Below, piece after piece: positions 33,030-44,055 of a stretch of 64,000 nucleotides of DNA; the first letter of the stretch is position 1; each line of letters starts with the position of its first letter. This stretch comes from Sequoia sempervirens. Lineage: Eukaryota; Streptophyta; Pinopsida; Cupressales; Cupressaceae. The notes under the pieces were generated by a model that was not told the origin of the DNA, did no database searches, and saw only the letters and a program-made list of their open reading frames with translations. The stretch spans positions 222,927,353 through 222,991,352 of the forward strand of contig VDFB02373365.1 in assembly GCA_007258455.2 (NCBI GenBank). The letters are read 5' to 3'. A program made the translations under genes and the position numbers.

Positions 33030-34372
33030 TGGTGCAAGAGCACCTAAACACCTTTGTCAAAATTTGCTCATTTGATTGGTCATAGGGTGAGTCAAGGATC
33101 GCATAGGGGTATTTTGAGTTTAATTACTCTAAATAAGGTCTAAAAAGACCATCCATTATGTAATTTTTAGGTTTTTAAGTCATTAGTGTCAATTTAGGGA
33201 AAAATTGCAAATAATGTCAAGTGCAAAACAAAAGTTGTTAAAATGTTGTTTTAGGGGAATATGAAGAGTTTAGGATTTTAAAAGGAAGTTAGGAAGTTTT
33301 GTTGGTTATGATTGGAGGGAACAAGTTTATATAGCCTCTTGAAGGCTTGAGCAATTTTTTTGAACAAATATTGAAGGATTCCAAATCAATAAACAATGAT
33401 TTTCTACTACAAATCTTTGATTTTATGTACTTTGTTAACTCTGTACAAACCCGTACAGGGTTCAAATGCTTTGAGTATTGTTGTAATATGTAATTACAAG
33501 TCTTATCTTTCATTTGATATCATTTTGAGGGTTTAATTCTATTTTTGGAAGGAGAAATCAATCATTCTCTATAATTGCTCTATTTCCTCAGATTTAAGGG
33601 TTGAGGGTCTTTAAAATGTTTAAATGTCCCATTCCACTTTTTTTTTCCACTATATCTCATGGAATGGGTCTAAAATGCTCTATTTTTTTCTCTTTCAATT
33701 CTTTGGTAGGCAGTGGGATAGAATTGTGAGAAAGGGAAGGAAGCCCTAGGGCTGACAGAGTCATTTTTCCATGTGAATTTGTGGTGTCAAGACAAGGTTT
33801 TGATAAACAACTAATGGAATTGTCTTTGTGTGAGTAGTATGAGTTTGTGTAGGGTATAAGAATGGTTTTTTGAGTTTGGTAAGCCCGGGTATGTGGTTTT
33901 TCAATAAAACCCTAGTATTTTGCATGAAAACGGAAGGTTTGGTGCATAAGCAGGTTAGATCTCATAAACCTAAGAATGAATCAAGGATTCTATGGTTTTG
34001 ATAGAAAATTTAACTCTGTCAAGTGATTTTTTGTGAAAACAAATTATTTTGGATATACTTCATTTGTAAAATAGGGCTAATCTAGTAGCCTAAATGCAGG
34101 GGTGGGTTATTGATTCTCAATATTGTTGTGAAGAAATCACTTGTAATCTCTTGGGACAATTGTGTTGGGTATTTGGGAGGTCTAAATTTATGTTTTTTTG
34201 GCCAGTGTATGGCCTTCTCCAGAATTTTTCTCCTTTTGTTGATTCTTGAAGGTTAGAAGCCTCTTGTGAGGTGATTGAGTCAAGTTGAGCATTTTGTGTT
34301 CAAAGGAAGATTTCTTTGTTTGTGGTTGATCATTTTGGTGTTGGAATGGAATTCATTACCACCTATATTGCA
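33030..34372 (+). repeat. 3' LTR of the gag-only element
   Basis: 1,343 bp from TGGTGCAAGAGCACC to CACCTATATTGCA. The last 860 bases match the truncated 5' LTR. A candidate TATA box, TTTATATAGCC, lies at 33326-33336, within the part missing from the 5' LTR. Confidence 0.88.
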
Positions 34373-37300
34373 TTAGTATGGCCAATACACACATATTTAG
34401 ATACTCCTATTAGCCAAGCATTACATAAGTAAACAAAAATAACAAATATATGTGCTTATTAACCATCCAACAATACATTTAGGTACTTTTACTAGTTTAA
34501 ACTTTGGCCATGCATAAATTATTGAATTGATATCAATTTGCAACACACATGCATCCCCCAATCAAATGTCCCAATGGCTTGGAAAAGTCAAATTGTAGAT
34601 ATTCAAATGAGATGATATAGAGAACATGTTTCCTAGTTAAATGTTTATTGGGTGATGAATTTTGTTCAACCTAGGGAAATCCAAGGGGGAATTACAAATA
34701 AGGGACCCACAAATTATGGAAGTAAATTATAGAATGATTTTTTGAAATATGATTGTAATTTCATTCCATGAAACAGTTGTTAATTTTTTGGTGTAGTTGT
34801 GGGAGTCACAATTTATTAGTCCTTGACATAGATAGCAACAAGAGATTATTTAGGGGAGATGGTTCACTAGATGAGAGTGTTCCAATAGTTGCTATGACTG
34901 TGTAGTAATGAAGTTCCTCTTAATTTTTATTTGTTACTTTTAAATTTAAGAACAATTAATAATTATGGTAGTGGAAACATGCTTTGCTACTCTCCTTCAT
35001 TACTTTACCAAGATATCTTATAACAAGTGGGAAATATTTCTTTCTACTTCTACTCATTTCTTCTATAAGAACACAATATACAATTATTCCCAACTTATCC
35101 AACAACTAATGATATCAATGTTTTTATGCATGCCTTATTTATATATTTTCTAATGCACAATTGAGTTTCTTGTAATGTCAAAAACTCTATACCCTTCCCT
35201 TGCCTTAGTTTTTTTTGCTTTTGAAGGTTCTTAGTTCTTGTTTCTATTCGTCAATTTTTCATGTTAGCTTTATGTTACCCTTATATTTTTCTAATATCTT
35301 ATCATATTTTAGCATAAACTATTTGTACAATAGCACATTGCATAGACATTCACATGTCATGTTATCATCCCATTATATTTTTCTTTTGGTGGTTGTCTTC
35401 AAGGATTTTTCCACTTGTCACATTTCCAAATGAGTGGAAATGTCTCAAGATGAATCTAAATGACTCATTAACCTATTCCTCTTGTATCCTCTCTTCTTTT
35501 TTGAAGCAATATTTTCATTTTGTTGTCTCTCTCCTTCTCTTGGCTCTCTCTTTATCTCTCTCATAGCACTCTCAAGTTCATACACATCTCTCTCAAGATC
35601 TCTACAATAGTTTCTTTTAGCTCTCTTATTATTGGTTGCCTCAAGCCTTTGCAAGTAATATTGTTCTTATTTATTATTTTATTGCAAGAATTCTCATTTA
35701 TATTGGCCTTGAGCACCTTGGGATTATCACATCACTTTTCCTTCAATCTAGTTCTACTATTGCACATTCACAATTCTAACCATTCCCTAACACATTTGGG
35801 GTAGGAGCATGCACACAGTATTCTCTTTCTATCTATTTATCTGTCAAATTATATTTGGATATTTTTGGATTTTGTAAAATTCAAGATTCCTATACCTTTC
35901 TACTTTTAGAGGCTATTAGAACGGTGAAAAAATTTGACCTTGTCTTCTAGGATTAATCCCTAAATTTTGTCCTACATTTTAATGTTGAATGTTCTAATGA
36001 TTTTGAAGCATATTATGCCACTACTAGTTAGGAACATTTTTTCCAAGGTATTGATTTCCTACATGATGTTGAACAACTTGAACATGAACCTGAGTTAGCT
36101 GATCAATTTTAGCTTGAAGTTAAATATTACCTTCTTTGCCTAACTCAATCAATCAAGTTCAAATCTTCATTTAGAATTTTTTCTTTCATTCACCTCATGT
36201 ATTTTTTATCAATATTGTGGAAATTCTAACCAAACTAAGATCTATTAGAACTTATAGGTGAAAATTGATGCTAGTCAACTTGGTGTATATATACACTTCA
36301 ATTAGGCATGCCATATGCTCTTGCATTTACATTTTTATGTTGACCCTATCTATTCTATCAATTGCAACAGTGTTTCCTCTTAAATCATACTCATTAATGT
36401 TGATTCTTCTCCTTATGAGTAGCTAATCAACTAAATCAGCATACGTATATTAGTATTGGTCTCTAAAATCCACAAAGGTGTTGCCTCTACCTAATGTGAT
36501 TACATGTTACTAGTCATCATATCTTCAAAACCCACCTCCATCCTATACTTTCCACTTAGCACAATGATTTTTTGTATTACTTGAACTACCTACTTGTGTA
36601 GGTTGATCTGCATGTTATCTTGCTCTATCCGTGGTAATATAAAATTTTCTACAATATTTATGATTTTTCAATGATTTGTATATGTTTAACAATTGTTCCT
36701 CAACAACAACGCCATTTTGTTGGGTCCCAAAACTACTACTCCACTTTCTAGAACACAATTCCACTCACAAAGCCAAGGTTGTCATCAAGCAAGTGAAATT
36801 AGTTGATCAACATAACAATGTAAGTTTTAAGGTTAACTATACAAGAGTGGGTTCTCTCTCCTATGCTTCCAAATTAGTTTAAACTCAATAGATTGTTCCT
36901 ATAGGTTTGTATAAATAAAATAGATAATTGGAAACAATGGTAACTAATCCAAACTATTGATATAGTTCCAAAAAAATTCACTGAGCATGAGAGAAACTAG
37001 TTACCCTACTACCTATAGATAACTAATTAGACACCACTGCAATTAGTGCAAGGTGGGGGAAATCTACATGATTCGCATAAATTTATAAATACTATTCCAT
37101 GCAATGTGTGAAATCATGAATTGCACAGTGCTAGAATTAAACTAGCAAAAATCATTTAATGGTTTCTCGTTTAGTTGTTTCATATTGTGTGATTGGAACA
37201 AGTACATGGAAGACCAATTCCAATCCAAGGCACACATACTCAAAGCTAACAAAAATATAATTGCAATGGAAAATTCTAAATAACAATTGTTCTAAGAATT

Positions 37301-37590
37301 CAAACGTAGAAATATGTATTATTATCATCACATATTGAACGTTATCCATCAATGAACTACTTAAATTCATATACAAACATGAAATGATTTGTTATGATAA
37401 ATGTAAAAGGTTTAGAATATTTTCATGTTCGTCATATAGTGCTTACATTCACAACAATTTTTTTTTAAAAGAACATTCTAAAATTGTTATATTTTCTAAA
37501 TATGTTTGTACATTAATGGATACATAAAATTGAACAATAAGCTTACAATAACATTTTAATGGTTTGATATTGTCCCTACCTCCTTGAAAT
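34373..37590. other. Intergenic, nothing recognised
   Basis: 3.2 kb of AT-rich DNA. A CT-rich run at 35525-35600 (CTCTCTCC and CTCTCTC blocks) produces open frames that look like shadows of low complexity. No family similarity seen on either strand. Confidence 0.5.
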
Positions 37591-37595
37591 TGCTA
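37591..37595. other. Target-site duplication, left copy (imperfect)
   Basis: TGCTA before the LTR at 37596. The right side at 50943-50947 is TGCTC, so four of five bases agree and one has probably mutated. Confidence 0.65.
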
Positions 37596-38801
37596 TGTTG
37601 GCCTCCTATAATGACCTTAATAACTAATCCTTTACAACCATGATTCAGAGATTGGACATCTAACCTAAATAGCTATTTCAATCATCATGAAGGTGCATTT
37701 AACTTGTCAACCCAAGGACGTGAACTTGAAATGGGTCAGCACAATATGTGCACTAGGAACTTAAAGTATCCATTCTACAGCTAAGGAACACATGATACTA
37801 AAATTAAATTGCTTGAAAAGGAATGAGACAAATGTTGAACATCAATCAATGACTATGCTAAGTTGAAATGCATAACAAGAATAAAAATCTAAGCAACAGA
37901 CAAGAGACTACTCTATTTGCTTTGGCTACAGGAACAGTCACATAATGGAATTCTAGTGGCTGCAAGAACAGTCGGTGCCAAACTTCTAACTAAGTACTAA
38001 ACAACAAGTAATACTAAACTAATTCTAAACTAAGAAGACAGATTAATCACCAAGTGGGCCCCCTTGGATAAGTATCCTCTAAAACTAATGAGAACTTAGA
38101 ACTTTATTTTATTCACTATAAATCATGAGTACAAAAGAGCAGTGTATCTGTATTACTAAAAACTGGAGAGTGCAAGTACAATATCAAATCATGCAACCTC
38201 CTAAAGAAGGAGCATCAAATCATTATTTATATTAACAGCTAAACAAAACAGTCAACTCCATGACTGGGAGGACGCCATTTAGGGAAAATAGAGAAAATGG
38301 AGTGATGGTAGTTACGTGTGCATGGAATTTGGTCAGAAAAGCGGGTCCAAATGCAGATTTAGCACAGTAGTAACGTCTGTGCATGCTCAATCATTAAAAT
38401 CCACTACAAGGTGGTTATGTTCAGTTGCATGAAGAATCTTTTGTCATCGGCCTCCTTTTACTTAGAGCGATTCCTTTGTTGGATGTTATGGTGCATGCCC
38501 AACTAGCGGTGTCTTCCTCAACTTAGCATATTAAATCTACATGGAAAAGTCAGTACCTATAATAACTGCACATCTATAACCACCTTAAGGAACATTCATT
38601 AACCACATGCAAAATCAATATAGATAATCCACATAATATGCCAAATATCATTAAAGCTTGCAGAGATAGGATTAAGTCCAATGTCAATGGTTTGAGGGAA
38701 ACATTATGAAAATACCGACATTTAACATTAAATTCCATGACATCTACCAACAAATAAACTATAGATTCTACCCAAAATTGGACCAAAAACTAGGCTCATC
38801 A
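37596..38801 (-). repeat. 3' LTR of the Athila-like element
   Basis: 1,206 bp. On the plus strand it runs from TGTTGGCCTCCTATAATGAC to ACTAGGCTCATCA. It is collinear with 49752-50942 (1,191 bp), with small indels and scattered substitutions. Confidence 0.92.
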
Positions 38802-38815
38802 CTCCCCCCAACCTA
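38802..38815 (-). other. Polypurine tract
   Basis: Minus-strand TAGGTTGGGGGGAG immediately before the LTR start TGATGAGCC, fixing the border at 38801. Confidence 0.85.
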
Positions 38816-41256
38816 ACATTTTTCTAGTCCTCTAGCAAGCGAAGGGTTGTTCTTCTAGTTGGTCAAAGCTCTGAATTTTGCAACTGATAGCTTTCCAACA
38901 TCAATGGTTGTAGTGCGTGAATCAGGATCCCAATAGAATCCTCCCAAACTGTCAAATATATCCCATCTCTTCTTTTATGCAGCAATGTCATAATAGTAGA
39001 ATATGAAGTTTGGCATGGGCCACATGAGCATGGGTGGCAAGAAAGTCAGGGGAAGCCAAGATCACCCCTGTGTTCTCTGAATCTGAATATACCTATTAAT
39101 CATTTTTAGTGTTGCAGCATAATTGTGGATAGAATGAGGCTCAACCTATTTCAGTTCATCAGTTAGACTATTCCATATTTGTGATAGACATCTTCCCATA
39201 GTCTCCTTTGTTGTTGTCTTTACCTCATACTCACTATAAACTGCCTCAATCCAAGGCATAATCTTGCTGCCATAACTAGGCATGAGAAGCATTCTGTGTC
39301 ATTCTCTGTATATATCCCTTGGGTTGCTTGATTCATCCCCAATGGGCAGAGGGATATCAAACTCCAATTTCTTATAAGCTCCATGTTGTTGTCCCCAACT
39401 AATCTCATTTTGTACCCAAGACATGAATGCCCTCAATTGGACATCCCCAACATACAATAGCAGATTCCAATCTTGGTCTTGAGTTACAGCATAATTATGT
39501 AAATAAAACTCACACAACAAATTCTTCATTTTGGGGGAGGCAATCCTATAAACATTGAAAAATTCAATAGGGGTGTCAATAGAAAGATTCAAACCCGAGG
39601 AAATCCTTGACAACTTAAAAGAGAGTTATTTCTCTTTCAACAGCAGAGAATAGACCCTAGGAGGGGTCCTACATTCCAAAATTTGTGGTGTCAAAGTTGC
39701 CATATCATCCACCCTCTGCTTCAGGGTGGAAATTTTTGCATCTTTATCTTCAATCTCCTCATCCTTCTTTTGAATTTCCTTCTTCAATTTATGTTTTTCC
39801 TTTTTCCATTCTTCCTCCCTTCTTTGTATTTCTTTCCATAAATTCAAAATTGTTGCATGTACTATAAAATCAGGAGGATTATGAATTCCTACCAATCTTT
39901 TTGTCAATGGCAGCTCCTCAAATGACACTATCTACGTGGAATTAGGTTGTCTAGTCATCTCTGGCTATAGGGGCATTGTTTCTTCTTCCACTTCTTCCTA
40001 CATGACTTTTTGTTGCAAGACTTCTTGCTCATGCTGCAGGAAATCTTGATTTTCCTCAAACTCTTCTGTAATGTTAGCAAGATCAGCCAGTGTTATATTC
40101 ATTGCTTCCCTAAATATGTCTTCTTCTTCGACATTCTCTTGTGCCATTGGAGTTTTAGGGTCCTCATGTGATGTCTCACCAAGATTAGGGCTTTCCTATG
40201 GAGGCATACCAATTGCAAGCCCAACTGGTCTTGATTTCCTGCGAGGTCTCTCACATTTTCCTTTGGCTATAGGATGAACAGTGTCAGCCTTCCTCTTTCT
40301 AGAACTTGGCATGTTTCTTTCTACAGGCTGTGTTTTAGCTTTCCCTTTTTTTTGTTTTTGCTTTTCTCTGTTGTGCCCTAGTTTTTATTAGGGTTTCAAG
40401 TGGAATGTCATCATCAGAATCTGATAAAGAGATTTCTTTTTCTAAGTGCTCTGTTTCAGAAGAACTAATTTATATGGTTTCTTTTGCTATAGGAGGATTC
40501 ACATTAGAGCTAGCACCAGAGGTTGAAGCACCAAGAGTGGCTTTAGTCATGCTCAATCTCCTAATAGACCTATGGGGTTGAGGTAAAACCCTAGTTTGCA
40601 ACTACTCAAGTCTAATTTGATTAACATTTATAAATTCTTCCCAAGTCATTCCAAATACATCATGCAGAGACTTCAACTAGCAATTTAATCAAACAATGGT
40701 GGGAAACAGAATTATCCCTACCTTTTTGGGTCTCGACCGCCATGATTGAGAGAAGATTGTATAACACGTTAGGCACATTCATCCTCCTTTTGTGTCTCAT
40801 GTGATTCAAAAGTTTGAAGTGCACGAAATGCAAATTTGACAGGCGACCCTCACAAGTGATGTATTTGATAACATAAATGGCTATCTGCTTCCATGGCTTG
40901 GGTAAAGACATTCTCTTTACACCTTGTTTATCAATGCTCAATTGGGGGTCGTTCAACTCTATAAATTTGGCCCTAGCTAATTTGGTGTCTCTGGAGATAG
41001 GGTAATTTTTGCCATCAGCCGATAACCCTGTGACCTCTGCAATTCTTTCCTTAGTTTCCACAACTTCCAACCCTTTTACTATGGATTTTCCTTTAGAAAA
41101 TGTCTAGGCGAATTCAAGGGAAATGCTTTCATCAAAGTCATCCAGCTTCAAGACGTAACTTGACCATCCACAATTTCTAAATTTAGCTAGGCATTGTGCA
41201 TCCTACAATAAAACATCATGCGCTGTGGGTTCATTTTGAATTAACCCACCTCCCAT
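38816..41256 (-). pseudogene. Extra frame between integrase and 3' LTR (env position)
   Basis: The minus-strand start ATG is at 41254-41256. The first block, open at 41070-40660, contains FIELNDPQLSIDKQGVKRM and KPWKQIAIYVIKYITCEGRL, resembling the putative plant transposon protein domain found downstream of pol in Athila-type elements. A basic Ser/Pro/Lys linker follows (SSRKRKADTVHP near 40300). The last part is a second block (39928-39299) with a strong coiled coil, EIQRREEEWKKEKHKLKKEI, and a conserved-looking C-terminal half (FMSWVQNEISWGQQHGAYKK). Reading continues with stops up to the polypurine tract. Two different frames are used, so at least one frameshift has occurred. I see no signal peptide or membrane helix. 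The function is not known. Confidence 0.65.
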
Positions 41257-42146
41257 TGTCTACAATCAAACAAATGCTCTGCAACTTCTTTCCTGTAATT
41301 CCCGTCTGAAAAATCAAGCTCACTTTCCTACAGTACCTGCTAAATTTCCAATGCCAATATCGACTGAATTTTATTTTCTTTGTTTCACTTTTTTACTTGC
41401 AACTTAAGATTACGACAGGGTCAATAATGGCAAGAAAAAGGAGTGATAAAGGGGAATTATGATGGGAAGAAATGGCGGTTGCAGTTAATGTCACTTCACA
41501 CATGCAAGTCGTCCTCTCATTCATATTTCAAATCAGATCATTTTAAATTTTTTGACGTAGCCTAGCATAAGTTGACACATGGGCAATATATTTGCATCTT
41601 TTTCTTTCCCCTCCCCCCAACCTAAATTTGGACATGTGTCCACACATGTGAGATGGGAGTGGTGATTTGACATGGAATGATGGAATTTTATGTAAATGTC
41701 TATACTAATGTACAGTGATTAAATAAATGCACTTAAAAGATGATTAAATATAGCAATTAATGCACACATACCTGAATGTGTGGAAGATTCGCTACAAAAA
41801 TTATGGAGAAAGTACCACTCGCCTTTTAGGGAATAAATTGAGCAATTAATGAAGATGAAGTGGAATGAGGTGATGGAAGAGAAAGAAAGGTGGTGATGGA
41901 TGGGTGAATGGGCGGATGGACGAAGAAATGGACTTCCACATAAGTGAAAGTCTTTATTATGAGAAGTACATACCTTAATTAGCCAGAAGGAGGGACACTA
42001 GGTCCATTTCCTTCAGCTGCAGGAAGCATAGGTGCTAAGTGTTGGGTGAATTGTTGTAGGAATTCTTCTTTGGAAGTTGGCTTATGATATAATTTGAGGC
42101 GATGACCATTGACAAGTAATTTGAACCTGACAGGCTCAATGGTAGT

Positions 42147-44055
42147 GTTCTGCAGTTTTCGCACACATGCCCCACTGAAGTCGGGGACCCTCTTTTTTCT
42201 TTTCCATCTCTACATTTTGGCTTGGTCAAATTTTTAGTTTTTCTCTTCTTGGGAGGTTATTTTGGGATCAAGTCCAGATTGGGTTTGATGAAGGCAATAT
42301 TTTGAGGCTCTAGGGAAAATTCACCTATCTTGGAATTTGAAAATGGGGATTTTGAAGTGAATTTTCAACATCATATGTAAATCTCTTTTGCACCCTTGGA
42401 TAGAGGATGAAAAAATTAGGCAAGGTTGCTTTTTGAAGTTTTTGAAAATTCCTTCTAGAAAAAAAGTTATGAGGTTTAGGGGATTTTGACCTTGCCTGGA
42501 AATGAGGGATTTCCATCCCTGGTGGAAATCCCCTAATTTATAATTTCCAAGACCCCCTCAAAATCTCAAAATTTTCCAAAAATGGAAGAAAAAATTAAAA
42601 ATGAAATTTTCCAAAAATGATTTTTTCCTAAATGGAAATTTTTCCGAAATGCAATTTTTTCCAAAAATGGAATTTTTTTCCTGAAATTTTTAAATGTTCC
42701 TGAAAATGAAATTCTTGAGATGGAAAATGGAAAATGAAATTTTTATTTAAGTTTAATTTGGATTGGATTTTTAACATGTGAGCTATTAATGATGATATAT
42801 GTTTTTCAGGATTAAATAAATCAAAAGAGGGACTTGCATATGGATTCGTGCCAAAAGGGAAATCTGGAAGAGTTCAATTCAAATATTAAAAGTGGGGGAT
42901 GCATAAGAATTCATGCCCAAACTGTCTACAATTGGAAGGAGTTTCTGGAAGACATGTGAAGCTAATTTCATCATCCAATCAGAATTTTCGTTAATGACAA
43001 GCTGGCATAATATTGTTTTCTCATTGTTCCATGATGTAACTACTTTTATGCAATTGGATGATGATGTACCATGAGCTCCCAAATTAAATGTAAATGATGG
43101 ATGCTTCTAGAAGTGTAATTTATGCCATTGGATTGATTTAATCCTAGCCTTTGATTCAAAATGTAATTTTCTATAAAAGGTCGGTGCCTTCTCATTTGTT
43201 AGGGGTTAGATTTTAGAAGCTATAAAAGTTAGAATTGGCTAACTTAGGAATTAGATTCTGCAAGATAGTATTTGTTGGAGAGGAGAGAGACAGGAAATTG
43301 TTATGTAATGCTAGAGAAGTTAATGCAATTGGATGGTTGATTTGGCAAGCTTTGTGTTACACTTTGACAGTTCATGGTTTCTTGTTCTTGATTCTCAAAT
43401 GTTAGATGTTATATTTCAGTGCTTTTGCAATGATGGTGAAATGTTAATGATGTTGATTGATCTCTGATCCATACTTTTAGTATTTTTTTTATTGTAATTT
43501 GTTGTGTAAAGTTAGTTTGGGCCTTATTTTGTGCTAAATTTCACCTGTGGATGCTCGTTTACATTGTGCCAGTTAGTGGGTATGTGAATGAATATTCATA
43601 GTCTAAAAATCTTCAGTTTCCTTGGAAGATTGCACCATTTCTGTGAAGTTGTAGGTTTGTCCTTGATCAAACAGAGATTGGTTTTATTGGAGATCTATCC
43701 ATTTGCAACTTTCATCATTGTTTTGATCAATCTTAAGAGTTAGTTTAGAATAGAATCTCTCTCAACCCTTTTTCTTTTGTTGTTTCTTTATATCTGGGTT
43801 AGTTTTAGGATTGAAGGCATCACCATATTGTTACATCTAATGAAAGTACACTTCCAGCATTGTTCATTTGTAAGGCCCTTTGTGATTACCAGCAATTTCA
43901 CATTTATCACTAAGTTTTTTACGCATTGTCAAGACCTAACATTAGAGACCTTGGGGTTATCTCTTAAGGCTTGCTGATAGAGATTTACCTTTCAAGAGAG
44001 ATAGGATTTCCATATTCTATCTAAATTGTTGTTGTGCAGAAAACACCATCAATAA
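42147..44055 (+). mobile_element. 1.9-kb LTR-like insertion nested in integrase
   Basis: GTAGT occurs on both sides (42142-42146 and 44056-44060). Removing the insert plus one GTAGT restores the integrase frame. The core 42151-44051 has TG...CA ends with imperfect inverted termini (TTTTCGCACAC against TTTTCTGCACAAC reversed). No coding sequence is visible. CTATAAAAGG at 43171 suggests a plus-strand promoter, so it is probably a solo LTR. Four extra bases lie between the TG/CA core and each GTAGT, which is unusual. Confidence 0.72.
43171..43180 (+). promoter_or_regulatory. TATA box in the nested insertion
   Basis: CTATAAAAGG with a G/C-richer TCGGTGCC downstream, about 1.0 kb into a 1.9-kb LTR-like unit. 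The position fits an LTR promoter; activity is untested. Confidence 0.5.

Larger units (their letters stand above)
29855..34372 (+). mobile_element. Non-autonomous Gypsy derivative (gag and protease only)
   Basis: A plus-strand element with a truncated 5' LTR, primer site, decayed gag-protease frame, about 600 bp of non-matching internal DNA, polypurine tract and complete 3' LTR. Reverse transcriptase, RNase H and integrase are entirely absent, although gag and protease clearly belong to the chromovirus type. Such gag-only elements depend on enzymes supplied by relatives. The left target duplication cannot be tested because the 5' end is gone. Confidence 0.82.

Noticed and set aside
35525..35600. 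CT-rich run producing open frames on both strands
   Set aside because: Simple-sequence composition explains the open frames; no conserved protein content.
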